Below are positions 1 through 8,723 of a stretch of DNA of 21,871 nt, one piece after another. The translations under genes were made by a program, and so were the position numbers. Source of the DNA: Bacteroidota bacterium. Its GTDB lineage: Bacteria; Bacteroidota; Bacteroidia; JACCXN01. The stretch lies in assembly GCA_947462515.1 (NCBI GenBank), contig CANHPJ010000003.1, positions 1-21,871 on the forward strand, given 5' to 3'. The notes beneath the pieces were generated by a model that was given only the letters and a program-made list of their open reading frames with translations, had not been told where the DNA came from and searched no databases. Position 1 is the first letter of the stretch. Every line of letters starts with the position of its first letter.

Positions 1-722
1 CAAAAGGTTAATGTCTGCCCTTTAGTACCGGGACTAATCATCACCCACTCTTTTCCATTCCAATATTGTATTTCACCTTCGGCTTTGCCTTCAGGCATTA
101 TTCCATTAAGTCCATTGCATATGTATTTTGTCAATGTACCCTGAACCTCTGATGCATCGAGTATGCCATTGCCGTTTACATCTAAACCTGCCTCCACCCT
201 TGTTCCCCCATTTGGGCAATTAGAACCTGCAACTTCTTTGGCCATCTTAAGTAGAGTAGTTTTTCCATTCGTTCCCGCCTCGCCCTTGTCTCCTTTTGGT
301 CCAGGCATGGAGGTTTTTTCGGCATATAGCGCATAAGGTACACTCAATAACTGCTGCGTGGAGCTTATGGAATAATTGCTCCCCCCGCTAGGATCGGTCT
401 CTGTTTTGATAAAAAAAACACCTCCAGACCAATCTATACTTTCAAAATCCTTACCCCCTCCTATTTGAACACTTAATAAACCATTTGAATTGGTCGTATC
501 TTGAATAACTTGAGTAAATAAAGCGGTACCGGATGCTGATCCCTTTAATAAACTTATCCTCATGCCAATTTTAGCGGATTTCACAAGCATACCATTGCTA
601 TTTCGTATAACTGCCTGATAACTCATTTTTTGTGGAGCTTGAGCTGAAACAGAATTATCCATAAAATTAAACGCAATGAGCAAACACAAAAGCATTATAA
701 AATTAAATGTTCTCTTTTTCAT
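1..722 (-). CDS. Secreted surface protein with DUF7151-like repeat, 3' part outside window
   Basis: The frame opens at ATG 722-720 and stays open for about 240 codons to the window edge, so the C-terminus is missing. The first ~29 residues form a signal peptide (MKKR, a hydrophobic core, then VSAQA). A motif near the mature N-terminus, KMSYQAVIRNSNG, is common at the start of Bacteroidota surface proteins. Around residues 141-150 there is a short collagen-like stretch (PGPKGDKGEAG). It leads into a segment with NCPNGG, GLDVNGNGILDASEV and KYICNG, which fits the DUF7151 family and could bind calcium at the D-N-G-N loop. The visible part ends in WNGKEWV and PGTKGQ, typical just before further repeats. 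I infer an exported cell-surface or adhesin-like protein. The substrate is unknown, and a C-terminal sorting domain would lie outside the window. Confidence 0.8.
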   Translation of the reverse strand, partial: MKKRTFNFIMLLCLLIAFNFMDNSVSAQAPQKMSYQAVIRNSNGMLVKSAKIGMRISLLKGSASGTALFTQVIQDTTNSNGLLSVQIGGGKDFESIDWSGGVFFIKTETDPSGGSNYSISSTQQLLSVPYALYAEKTSMPGPKGDKGEAGTNGKTTLLKMAKEVAGSNCPNGGTRVEAGLDVNGNGILDASEVQGTLTKYICNGLNGIMPEGKAEGEIQYWNGKEWVMISPGTKGQTLTF

Positions 723-824
723 TTATTAAAACTTGTAAATTAAAAATTAACGATGTTTTGTATTAAAAATATCCAAATTAAGAAAGATGAATAATTGAGT
801 ATGCAACTATAAAAAATCCTATAT

Positions 825-858
825 CAAATTTAGTTAATTTACATGGCTTAGAGTCAAA
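825..858 (-). promoter_or_regulatory. Candidate promoter for the surface protein gene
   Basis: Reading the minus strand, a perfect Bacteroidota -7 box TAAATTTG lies at 832-825, with TTTG at 858-855 as a -33 element and 22 bases between them. The start codon is about 100 bases downstream. A second, imperfect box TTAATTTG at 781-774, with TTG at 806-804, is closer to the gene and could be used instead. Confidence 0.4.
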
Positions 859-882
859 TATCCCCAGGGAATTTTGCACAAA

Positions 883-910
883 AAAACCCTCCGATCAATC
901 GGAGGGTTTT
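883..910 (-). terminator. Terminator downstream of icd
   Basis: The arms CCCTCCG (887-893) and CGGAGGG (900-906) pair around a six-base loop. Four A before and four T after extend the stem. It begins 18 bases beyond the icd stop codon, on the side where transcription exits. The A/T flanks make it potentially active in both directions. Confidence 0.85.
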
Positions 911-928
911 ATAATTAAACCGAAAATA

Positions 929-2176
929 TTAAGCTGTTACCTTTGATCTTAATTTTACCTTGAGATTAGCATCAATTGCATCTAAAAACACTTCAGTAGT
1001 CTGGTAATTATCAGATTTAACATCGTTACCATATATACATACAGCAAGATCTTTAGTCATTTTACCTGACTCTACGGTTTCAACACAAACTTCTTCCAAG
1101 GACTGGCAGAAATCAACCAGATCTTGATTATTATCTAATTTACCTCTAAAAGCCAAACCTCTAGTCCAGGCAAAGATAGATGCAATAGGATTTGTAGATG
1201 TTGGTTTTCCTTGTTGATGCATTCTAAAATGACGGGTAACTGTTCCGTGTGCTGCTTCTGCCTCCATAGTTTTACCATCTGGAGTAACCAATGTAGAAGT
1301 CATTAATCCTAATGAACCAAAACCTTGCGCAACTGTATCCGACTGAACATCACCATCATAATTTTTACATGCCCAAACAAAATTTCCATTCCATTTCAAA
1401 GCTGAAGCAACCATGTCATCAATTAAACGATGCTCATATACAATGCCGGCAGCCTCAAATTTTGATTTAAATTCAGCCTGATATATTTCTTCGAAAATAT
1501 CTTTAAATCTACCATCATACTTTTTCAATATGGTGTTTTTCGTCGATAAATATAAAGGCCATTGCTTTTGTAAAGCGGTATTAAAACAGGAATGTGCAAA
1601 TCCTCTTATTGATTCATCAGTATTATACATAGCTAATGCTACACCATCACTTTTAAAATTGAATACCTCAAATGATTGTTCTGCACTTCCATCTTCCGGT
1701 GTAAAAGTTATGGTTAACTTTCCTTTACCTTTTGTAATAAAATCGGTAGCTCTGTATTGGTCTCCAAAAGCATGACGACCAATGCAAATAGGCGCAGTCC
1801 AATTTGGAACTAAACGAGGAACATTTTTACAAACAATTGGCTCACGAAAAACAGTCCCATCAAGAATGTTACGGATGGTTCCGTTTGGCGATTTCCACAT
1901 TTGCTTTAAATTGAACTCTTTAACCCTAGCCTCATCTGGAGTAATGGTGGCACATTTAATACCTACATTGTATTTTTTAATTGCTTCTGCAGCATCAATA
2001 GTTACTTGATCGTTGGTAGCATCTCTATGCTCCATACCCAAATCGTAATATTTTATATCTAAATCAAGATATGGAAATATCAACTTTTCTTTAATCGCCG
2101 ACCAGATAACTCGGGTCATTTCATCTCCGTCAAGTTCTACAACGGGATTTGTAACTTTAATTTTGCTTGTGCTCAT
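929..2176 (-). CDS. icd: NADP-dependent isocitrate dehydrogenase
   Basis: This 415-residue protein oxidatively decarboxylates isocitrate to 2-oxoglutarate with NADP+ in the cytoplasmic TCA cycle. It belongs to the homodimeric type related to eukaryotic IDH1/IDH2 rather than to the E. coli Icd type. The family motifs are intact: VVELDGDEMTR near residues 12-22, NGTIRNILDGTVFRE at 98-112 (substrate arginines R102 and R111), GRHAFGDQYRATDF at 133-146 (R134 and Y141), and the metal-binding segment NYDGDVQSDTVAQGFGSLG. AAHGTVTRHFR, an NADP-contacting region, is also present. The length is normal for the family. The start is set by MSTSKIKV, with an A-rich leader. It forms its own unit, with a -7 box about 43 bases upstream and a hairpin terminator immediately after the stop. 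Confidence 0.97.
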   Translation of the reverse strand: MSTSKIKVTNPVVELDGDEMTRVIWSAIKEKLIFPYLDLDIKYYDLGMEHRDATNDQVTIDAAEAIKKYNVGIKCATITPDEARVKEFNLKQMWKSPNGTIRNILDGTVFREPIVCKNVPRLVPNWTAPICIGRHAFGDQYRATDFITKGKGKLTITFTPEDGSAEQSFEVFNFKSDGVALAMYNTDESIRGFAHSCFNTALQKQWPLYLSTKNTILKKYDGRFKDIFEEIYQAEFKSKFEAAGIVYEHRLIDDMVASALKWNGNFVWACKNYDGDVQSDTVAQGFGSLGLMTSTLVTPDGKTMEAEAAHGTVTRHFRMHQQGKPTSTNPIASIFAWTRGLAFRGKLDNNQDLVDFCQSLEEVCVETVESGKMTKDLAVCIYGNDVKSDNYQTTEVFLDAIDANLKVKLRSKVTA

Positions 2177-2218
2177 TTTAAAAATTATTAATGGATTGAC
2201 TCTTCTGGTTTAAAAGTG

Positions 2219-2226
2219 CAAAATTA
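2219..2226 (-). promoter_or_regulatory. icd: -7 promoter box for icd
   Basis: On the minus strand the sequence is TAATTTTG, a perfect match to TAnnTTTG, 43 bases before the icd start codon. I see no clear TTG -33 element at the expected distance. Confidence 0.5.
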
Positions 2227-2378
2227 TTAAATTAATTTCATTCGGTATTAATTTTAAGATTCTAAATTTAAGATTCACCTTAAAAAAACCTCAAAATCTC
2301 CCCAAACAAATACTAAAAAAGAAATATTGCACCATATAACGAAAAAAAACAGTATTTATTTTAACAATACAAAAGCAA

Positions 2379-2409
2379 AGCCCCACAAAAGAAAATCTTT
2401 TGTGGGGCT
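2379..2409 (-). terminator. Terminator downstream of the M16 peptidase gene
   Basis: The 13-base arms AGCCCCACAAAAG (2379-2391) and CTTTTGTGGGGCT (2397-2409) pair perfectly around loop AAAAT. The hairpin starts 20 bases after the peptidase stop codon and is followed on the minus strand by a moderately T-rich stretch. Confidence 0.9.
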
Positions 2410-2428
2410 CTGAAACAAATCTTGATAA

Positions 2429-5362
2429 TTAGTACCCGAAAATCTCTTCCAAAGTTAAAAACTTAACTTTTCCATATTTCTCCAATATCTCGAGATTTAA
2501 ATTTTCCTTTTTACCTAGAACCAATAAGGTGTAATTTTTATTCATTATGTTTTTTTGTTGAAAAGCTTCAACATCCGACATCTTTAATTGAGGCAACTTG
2601 TTGAAAATATCTTTTCTAATATCGTAATCCAATCCTAATTTTTTGGAAGACTCATATGTGAAAAGGATATTTTCTTTTGTTATTCTCTCTGTTCTTATAT
2701 TTTCAAGACCAGACTTTTTAGCTGCCTCCAATTTCTTTTCTGCTTTTGGCATATTGTTTAATAAATCAAACATCCCCTTCATGGCTTCAGGAAGCTTATC
2801 CGCTTGAGTGCCTATATAGGCCATCTGATAATATGAGTTTTCCTTTTTTGCAGGACTTCTATAATTACTATATACAGAATATGCAAGTGCTTTTGACTCA
2901 CGCATCTCCTGAAAAACTATGGAAGACATACCCGCACCAAAATAATCATTATAAAGTCCTATTATTGCAGCATTGTCCTTGTTGTATTGTTCACCCTTAG
3001 AAATCATTAAAACTTCGGCCTGTTTCATATCATAGTCAACAATAAAAACCTGAGTCTGCTCTGTGGCTTGCTCTTCAAAAGTTAAACCTTTGGGTATTGA
3101 TTTAAGCTTTGAAGGTGTAATATGATGCTCAGTGATCTTCGCACTTAACTTATCTGTTTCTTCAGGTCCATAATAAGCTATTTTGTGCTCAAAAGAATTT
3201 AATTCCTTAATTATATTTATCAGTTCCTCTGCGTTTAAAGCTTTCAATTCCTGCTCTGTAAGAATATTTGTATATGGTGATTGCTTGCCATACACTCCGT
3301 AATTATAAAGCCCTCCATTCAAAATAGCTCCTTTAGACAGCTTAGTGTTGGCTCTTTTTTTCAATATGTCCCCTTTCAAGTTTTCCAGAGCCTCCACATT
3401 GGGCTTAGCATCGGCAAGTAAGTGCTCAAATATTTTAGTTGCTTTCTCAAAGTTTTGAGTTAGGCCTGTCAAACTAACATAAACACGATCGTCTGATGAA
3501 AAAACATTGAATGAGCAACCCAGCTTGTATAATTCCTCTCTGATTTGAGCAGAAGAATATTTGCTTGTACCTAAATAAGAAAGATAATCTACTGCAATCT
3601 TCAGCTTCTTATTGTGATTGCTGCCCATATCAAGAATATAATACATACTAAAAAGCTCATTTTCAGTATTTTTAAGATACAACAAAGGTATATTTCCTTT
3701 CACCATTGATGTTTTGATATCTTTCTGAAAATCTAAAAAAACAGGCTCTATTTCTGGAACATTGGCATCTAAAATAGCCTTTACATAAGGTGATTCATTT
3801 TCTGAATTAACAGTAATAGGAGTAATTTGAGGCTTTGTTACCTTTACAATGCTGGTATCTTCACCAACGCGTTTATATATTATTGCGTAATTATTTCCGT
3901 AGTTTTTATTTGCAAAATCTACAATCTGCTGTTTTGTTATTTTAGAAATCCTATTGGATTTGTCTATGTATTTTTGCCAAGGGATGTCGTAGGTAAAAGA
4001 ACTCACAAACTCATCCGCTCTGCTAGAATTTTCTTCCAAGCTTTTGGTTTTTTCGAGTTTCAAATCGTTTTTGGCTGCTTCAACCAACCAATCAGGAAAA
4101 TCACCTTTTTTTAATTTCTCTATTTCAGCCAAAAGCAAATCCTTTACATCTTCTAGTTTTTGTCCTTCCTTGGCCTGTCCGGAAAAAACGTGCAAAGAAT
4201 AGTCTTTGAAAATCACATCGAAGGCAGCTGCGCTCAATACTTTTTGACTTTGATTTAAGTTTAAATCTATTAACCCGGCTCTTTGATTAAACATGATTTT
4301 ACTTATTAGCGACAACATATCGGCATCTTCTGAATCAGCTCCGTTAAATCTAAATGCAATTCTCATATTGGCAGCTGAGGGACCATAAATCTCTTTTATA
4401 AAAGGACTCTTAATTGAATCTTCAACCGGAGGAATAAACTTAGGTACCTCCTTTGAAACCATTTTCCCGAATTTTTCTGCTATTATTTCAATAGTTTTTT
4501 CAGGATCAAAATCTCCCGACAAACATATTGCCATATTGTTTGGAACATAATAAGCCTCAAAATATTTTTTAATCTCCTTCATCGAAGGATTCTTTAAATG
4601 CTCAATAGTACCAATGGTGGTTTGGGTTCCATAGGTGTGTTTTTTAAACATCGCTCCAAACAAAGCTTCCCAAACCTTACTTCCATCATTGTCCAAGCCT
4701 CTGTTTTTTTCCTCATAAACTGCCTCTAACTCTGTATGAAATAACCTCAATACTGGCTTACGGAATCTTTCACTTTCAATGGTCAAAAATTTCTCGAGTT
4801 GATTCGATGGAATCTCGTTAACATAAACAGTCTGCTCTACCGAAGTATATGCGTTGGTTCCTGAAGCACCAATCGAAGTAAGCATTTTATCGTATTCCTG
4901 AGCAATGGCAAACTTGGCCGCTATGCCGGAAACACTGTCTATCTGCCTGTAAATGGCTTTTCGTTTATCTTCATCGCTTGTTTTTCGATATACTTCAAAT
5001 AAATCTTCAATCTGACTAACCAATGGTCCTTCCTTGGAAAAATCCATTGTCCCGAACTTATCACTACCCTTGAATACCATGTGCTCTAAATAGTGAGCCA
5101 AGCCGGTTGCATCGGCAGGATCATTTTTACTACCGGCTTTTACCGCTATATAAGTTTGTATTCTGGGTGCATTTTTATAAACCGTCATATATACTTTCAA
5201 ACCATTTTCTAAAGTATATATTCGAGCTTTTAATGGATCATTGGCAAATGATTCATATTTAAATTGTTTGGCATTGGCTCCTGTTATTTCTTTTTTTATG
5301 CCTTGAGCCGACATATTCAGAGCAAGAAACAAAATGGAAACTAGTAAAGCATTTTTTTTCAT
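2429..5362 (-). CDS. Secreted M16-family zinc metallopeptidase (two-half, pitrilysin/insulinase type)
   Basis: The protein has 977 residues and a signal peptide (MKKNALLVSILFLALNMSAQ), so it acts in the periplasm or at the envelope. The inverted zinc motif HYLEH occupies residues 90-94 (H90, E93 as catalytic base, H94). The third ligand is probably E218 in ELEAVYEEKNR. Between them lie about 123 residues instead of the usual ~75. The extra segment (roughly 112-165, KTSDEDKRKAIYRQIDSVSG) looks helical and, as I recall, also occurs in related Bacteroidota enzymes. The second half (about residues 540-940) repeats the M16 fold without a zinc motif, as expected for the inactive half that closes the chamber. 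M16 enzymes degrade peptides enclosed in this chamber; the substrate here is unknown. It sits 84 bases downstream of dnaX on the same strand, with no clear promoter in the gap, so read-through from dnaX is possible. Confidence 0.93.
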   Translation of the reverse strand: MKKNALLVSILFLALNMSAQGIKKEITGANAKQFKYESFANDPLKARIYTLENGLKVYMTVYKNAPRIQTYIAVKAGSKNDPADATGLAHYLEHMVFKGSDKFGTMDFSKEGPLVSQIEDLFEVYRKTSDEDKRKAIYRQIDSVSGIAAKFAIAQEYDKMLTSIGASGTNAYTSVEQTVYVNEIPSNQLEKFLTIESERFRKPVLRLFHTELEAVYEEKNRGLDNDGSKVWEALFGAMFKKHTYGTQTTIGTIEHLKNPSMKEIKKYFEAYYVPNNMAICLSGDFDPEKTIEIIAEKFGKMVSKEVPKFIPPVEDSIKSPFIKEIYGPSAANMRIAFRFNGADSEDADMLSLISKIMFNQRAGLIDLNLNQSQKVLSAAAFDVIFKDYSLHVFSGQAKEGQKLEDVKDLLLAEIEKLKKGDFPDWLVEAAKNDLKLEKTKSLEENSSRADEFVSSFTYDIPWQKYIDKSNRISKITKQQIVDFANKNYGNNYAIIYKRVGEDTSIVKVTKPQITPITVNSENESPYVKAILDANVPEIEPVFLDFQKDIKTSMVKGNIPLLYLKNTENELFSMYYILDMGSNHNKKLKIAVDYLSYLGTSKYSSAQIREELYKLGCSFNVFSSDDRVYVSLTGLTQNFEKATKIFEHLLADAKPNVEALENLKGDILKKRANTKLSKGAILNGGLYNYGVYGKQSPYTNILTEQELKALNAEELINIIKELNSFEHKIAYYGPEETDKLSAKITEHHITPSKLKSIPKGLTFEEQATEQTQVFIVDYDMKQAEVLMISKGEQYNKDNAAIIGLYNDYFGAGMSSIVFQEMRESKALAYSVYSNYRSPAKKENSYYQMAYIGTQADKLPEAMKGMFDLLNNMPKAEKKLEAAKKSGLENIRTERITKENILFTYESSKKLGLDYDIRKDIFNKLPQLKMSDVEAFQQKNIMNKNYTLLVLGKKENLNLEILEKYGKVKFLTLEEIFGY

Positions 5363-5446
5363 AGTATGGATTTAATGATTAATTGTTTGTTTTGTTTTAA
5401 TTTATAAATTGAGATATATCTGTTAGTAAAAGATTTTATTTTCTGA

Positions 5447-7207
5447 CTAAAAACCCAATTCAAGGTCTAGTTTTTGTTTTAAAAGTAAAACATTGGGGTT
5501 CTTTTCAACCATATGATTGAATTTCTCTTGTGTCGTAAATAACTTTTTACCCTCTGTGATTTCATTTACAACAATTTCCAAGACAATCTCTGAATTAAAA
5601 AGCTCTGATTTCAAAAAAGCTAACAACTCGGTTTGTTCGGTTTTCATGTCTTCGCGCTGAACTTCGTTTTCCAAAGTAATCAAAACGCTGTATTTATCAT
5701 TTAAAACCGGCTTGTGCGAATTTATGGTCGCATATAGACTTCTTTTACCCTGATTTAATATTATTTGAGCATAACGTGTCCAAGCAGAAATCAATTCATT
5801 TTGACTAAAGTCTTTTGTGATTGTTTTGTCTTGATTTTGATTGATTTCTTGTGATTCTAAATTTTGATTTACATCTAAACTTGTTTTGGATGTAATCTGA
5901 CTTATGGAAATAGATTTTGCTTTGCCTAAAGCAGAAAAACCATTGGGCTTTTGAACTGGAAGAGGCATTGGCTTTACCTCTTTGGGTATTTCCAAAGGCT
6001 TGGAAACATTAGCAATATTTATATTTACCTGCGGAGTTTGAGAAACTGGCTTGATAGCTCCAGGAGCCATTATCAAAATTATATCATTTTTTTTTTCGGC
6101 ATCCGCACTTGCGTTACCGTTAATTGAGCATAGCTGCATAAGTGTGAGCTCTACCAGAAACCGCTGATTTTTGCTGGATTTATATTGAACATCTGATTGA
6201 TTCAACAAATTAAGTGCTGTCAATATAAAACTCTGCGGGCAACTTTGAGATTGTGATTTGTATTTTTCTTTTATGTTGACTCCGACCTCAAGTAATTGAA
6301 GCGTAGCAGGATCTTTACAGACTAATATATTTCTAAAATGCCCGGCCAATCCTACCAAATAATTATGTCCATCAAAACCATTGCTTAATATTTCATTGAA
6401 CAACAACAGTGATGCCGGAATGTTTTTACTTAAAATAGCATCTGTGGCTTTAAAATAATAATCATAATCCAGAATGTTTAAATTCTCGATTGCTGCTTTA
6501 TATGTAACCGAGTTTCCCGTATACGTAACAATCTGATCAAACATAGAGAGTGCATCACGCAATGCCCCATCTGCCTTTTGTGCAATGATATGCAAGCCAT
6601 CTAGCTCAGAATCAATATTTTCTTTTTCGGAAATATATTTCAAATGACCTACCATATCATCTATTTGAATCCGATTGAAATCAAAAATCTGACATCGTGA
6701 CAAAATAGTTGGAATTATTTTGTGTTTTTCTGTTGTTGCAAGTATAAAAATAGCGTGTGCAGGTGGCTCCTCTAATGTTTTCAAAAAGGCATTAAACGCT
6801 TGTTGTGAAAGCATGTGAACCTCGTCAATAATATAGACCTTGTGAGTACCTAATTGTGGAGCAAACCTCACCTGGTCTATTAGTTTCCTGATATCATCAA
6901 CGGAATTGTTTGATGCCGCATCTAATTCAAAAATATTTAAAGAGTGACTAGTATTGAAAGAAAGACAAGAATCGCACCTGTCACAAGCTTCTATATTTTC
7001 CGCTCTGTTAAGGCAATTAATTGTTTTTGCCAATATCCTTGCGCAGGTAGTTTTGCCTACTCCCCTTGGACCACAGAACAAAAATGCCTGTGCCAAATGC
7101 TTATTTCTAATCGCATTTTTCAGTGTTGAAGTTATGGAGAACTGGCCAACAACAGTATCGAAAGTAGCTGGCCGATATTTACGTGCTGAAACAACAAAAT
7201 TTTCCAT
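5447..7207 (-). CDS. dnaX: DNA polymerase III subunit gamma/tau
   Basis: This is the clamp-loader ATPase subunit of the replicative polymerase, 586 residues long. Domains I-II show the Walker A motif GPRGVGKT at 46-53, a four-cysteine zinc module (C65, C75, C78, C81), and Walker B IIDEVHML with D128 and E129. Sensor 1 is ILATTE, followed by the SRC arginine-finger motif in ILSRCQIF. Domain III runs to about residue 365. A low-complexity linker (about 375-460, rich in P, Q, N and K) then leads to the tau-specific C-terminal domain, which contacts helicase and polymerase in known systems. The junction at codons 371-374 is a run of ten A, where both alternative frames stop at once, so a short gamma-like form of ~374 residues is likely (see findings). 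The start MENFVVSARKYRP is standard for the family, and a TATATTTG -7 box lies 32 bases upstream. Confidence 0.97.
   Translation of the reverse strand: MENFVVSARKYRPATFDTVVGQFSITSTLKNAIRNKHLAQAFLFCGPRGVGKTTCARILAKTINCLNRAENIEACDRCDSCLSFNTSHSLNIFELDAASNNSVDDIRKLIDQVRFAPQLGTHKVYIIDEVHMLSQQAFNAFLKTLEEPPAHAIFILATTEKHKIIPTILSRCQIFDFNRIQIDDMVGHLKYISEKENIDSELDGLHIIAQKADGALRDALSMFDQIVTYTGNSVTYKAAIENLNILDYDYYFKATDAILSKNIPASLLLFNEILSNGFDGHNYLVGLAGHFRNILVCKDPATLQLLEVGVNIKEKYKSQSQSCPQSFILTALNLLNQSDVQYKSSKNQRFLVELTLMQLCSINGNASADAEKKNDIILIMAPGAIKPVSQTPQVNINIANVSKPLEIPKEVKPMPLPVQKPNGFSALGKAKSISISQITSKTSLDVNQNLESQEINQNQDKTITKDFSQNELISAWTRYAQIILNQGKRSLYATINSHKPVLNDKYSVLITLENEVQREDMKTEQTELLAFLKSELFNSEIVLEIVVNEITEGKKLFTTQEKFNHMVEKNPNVLLLKQKLDLELGF
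6053..6074 (-). other. dnaX: Weak hairpin downstream of the dnaX A-tract
   Basis: On the minus strand GATA, ATG, GCTC, CTG, GAGC, TATC can fold as a short stem with a three-base bulge, starting 12 bases after the A run. It could act as a stimulator of ribosomal frameshifting. However, it is further downstream than the E. coli dnaX hairpin (about 5-6 bases) and is short, so it may be chance. Confidence 0.25.
6084..6096 (-). promoter_or_regulatory. dnaX: Putative slippage/frameshift site in dnaX (A10 followed by TGA)
   Basis: Positions 6096-6087 on the minus strand are ten consecutive A, spanning codons 371-374 (GAA AAA AAA AAT). One added A, or a -1 ribosomal slip, gives AAA followed by TGA at 6086-6084. 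One lost A gives ATG ATA TAA. Both yield a protein truncated at about 374 residues, ending just after domain III. Thermus thermophilus makes gamma by RNA polymerase slippage on a run of nine A in dnaX, and E. coli makes it by -1 frameshifting on A AAA AAG. Confidence 0.6.
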
Positions 7208-7238
7208 TCCTGAAACTGCTTTTAATTTGACAATCTAG

Positions 7239-7246
7239 CAAATATA
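7239..7246 (-). promoter_or_regulatory. dnaX: -7 promoter box for dnaX
   Basis: The minus strand reads TATATTTG, a perfect TAnnTTTG match, 32 bases before the dnaX start codon. No convincing -33 TTG is visible at the normal distance. It lies in the divergent intergenic region shared with the pseudouridine synthase gene. Confidence 0.5.
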
Positions 7247-7416
7247 ATATTTAAAATTGAAATGAATATATTCAGTATTTATATTTAAAAGATGCTTTTT
7301 ATTTTGCTATCGTTATGCCGAATAATTCATGAAGATTCTCACCCGCATTTGAAAATACTCAATAAAAAAAGCTAATAAGATGGCTATTTAATTAATTTAG
7401 CCATAAAAACCATTAT

Positions 7417-8376
7417 ATGGTAATGACAGCAGCTGAATTTAACAAAAGAATAGAGATCGCAACCAAACCATTGCCGGGAAGCATCCCTTCAGAAATTATT
7501 TATCGACTGGCCGTTAAACAAAAATTTGACAAAAAAAACATCCTTGACTTTTATACCCAGGCCCTACCCAAGATCTCGAGAGAAATCTGGATTGAAAAAA
7601 TCAAAATGGGAAATATTACTTTAAATGACAAAATCGCTTCGCTGGACACAAAAGTAAAAGCCGGAGAAATTACAAGGCATTCCTTCAAAAATCACACTGA
7701 ACCAGACATAAATAATGAAATAAAACTAATTCACTTCGATGAAGATTTTCTTGTCCTAAACAAACCTGCACCATTACCCGTTCATCCCTGTGGAAGATTC
7801 AATAAAAACTCATTAATATCAATCCTGAACTTCGCCTTTCCTGAAGAAAACTTTAAGTTAATTCATCGACTTGATGCAAATACAACCGGACTTATTATCA
7901 TAGGAAAATCAATTGAAGCTACTAAAAAAATCAACTCTCAATTTGAAAACAACACGATACAAAAAGAATATATTGCACTTGTAGATGGAATTATCAATGA
8001 AGATAGTCTATTGTCAGAAAAACCAATAGGAAAAAAATTGACTAGCAGTGGAGGAAGATCCCTTGATGAATCAGGCCAACATGCTAAAACAATTTTTAAA
8101 GTGATTAGGAGATTGAATGAGCAAAATCAAACCATCATATCTGCCCTGCCCATTCATGGACGAACGAATCAAATACGCCTGCATCTTGCCGACCTGGGAT
8201 ATCCCATTGTGGGAGATTATGGTTATAAAGACCCATTTTATTTCGAGAACAATCCTTTAACATACAAATCTGATTGCCTGTTCTTACATGCCTGGAAATT
8301 AACTTTTCTTCACCCAACAACACAAAACAAGGTGAGTTTAACGGCTGAATTGCCCGCAAAGTTCATCAATCTATGA
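7417..8376 (+). CDS. RluA-family RNA pseudouridine synthase
   Basis: The 319-residue protein is expected to isomerise specific uridines in rRNA or tRNA to pseudouridine. The catalytic motif IHRLDANTTGLIIIGKS is present with the catalytic aspartate at D153. The supporting family blocks are FLVLNKPAPLPVHP upstream, KEYIALVDG, and HGRTNQIRLHLADLGYPIVGD downstream. The N-terminal ~90 residues include SREIWIEKIKMGNITLNDK and TKVKAGE, which resemble an S4-like RNA-binding domain. The exact target (RluA, RluC or RluD type) cannot be read from the sequence. Two start codons are close together, 7417 and 7423, and neither has a strong ribosome-binding site. An imperfect -7 box (TAATTTAG) lies at 7393-7400. 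The gene stands alone and is divergent from dnaX. Confidence 0.93.
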   Translation: MVMTAAEFNKRIEIATKPLPGSIPSEIIYRLAVKQKFDKKNILDFYTQALPKISREIWIEKIKMGNITLNDKIASLDTKVKAGEITRHSFKNHTEPDINNEIKLIHFDEDFLVLNKPAPLPVHPCGRFNKNSLISILNFAFPEENFKLIHRLDANTTGLIIIGKSIEATKKINSQFENNTIQKEYIALVDGIINEDSLLSEKPIGKKLTSSGGRSLDESGQHAKTIFKVIRRLNEQNQTIISALPIHGRTNQIRLHLADLGYPIVGDYGYKDPFYFENNPLTYKSDCLFLHAWKLTFLHPTTQNKVSLTAELPAKFINL

Positions 8377-8492
8377 TGCCGTTTCTATAAATGATTTTCC
8401 ATCCTCAAAATAACACACAAAAATGGATGCTTTATTTATGTAAGAATATGTATCTCTGAAATTTTTAGACCTGTCATTTTAGCACTTGATAG

Positions 8493-8723
8493 CTAACGAA
8501 TTTTATTATTCTCAAACTGTTTACTCTTTTTATATCGCTTATTTGCTTCCTGCTTGAGTCGTCTTTTTTCTGACCGCTCCATTTTTTTTGCCCCTTCTTT
8601 ATATCCGGAAACAATTTCTTTGCTCGGCTTATTCTTCGATAAAATCGCCTTGTTAGTTGGTCCTGATGACCTGCAGGATGCTATAATTAACAAAAAAACA
8701 AACGATAACAATTTAAACGTCAT
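8493..8723 (-). CDS. Small lysine-rich lipoprotein
   Basis: This 76-residue protein starts with MTFKLLSFVFLLIIASC, a signal sequence ending in a lipobox (IASC) with the lipidated cysteine at residue 17. The mature part is short and very basic (KKMERSEKRRLKQEANKRYKKSKQ) and probably forms a charged helix. It looks like a lipid-anchored envelope protein. I do not recognise a named family, and its role is unknown. It lies alone between two plus-strand genes, with no clear terminator or promoter. The lipobox and the absence of a competing long frame make it credible as a real gene. Confidence 0.72.
   Translation of the reverse strand: MTFKLLSFVFLLIIASCRSSGPTNKAILSKNKPSKEIVSGYKEGAKKMERSEKRRLKQEANKRYKKSKQFENNKIR

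Noticed and set aside
1530..2009. Plus-strand open frames inside icd
   Set aside because: They are antisense to an intact, well conserved enzyme gene and show no protein-like family features.
2746..4114. Plus-strand open frames inside the M16 peptidase gene
   Set aside because: They are shadows of the coding strand; composition is unlike the other proteins and no start signal is seen.
6944..7238. Two plus-strand frames opposite the dnaX N-terminus
   Set aside because: They oppose the Walker A and zinc-module coding sequence, whose conservation fully explains the open frames.
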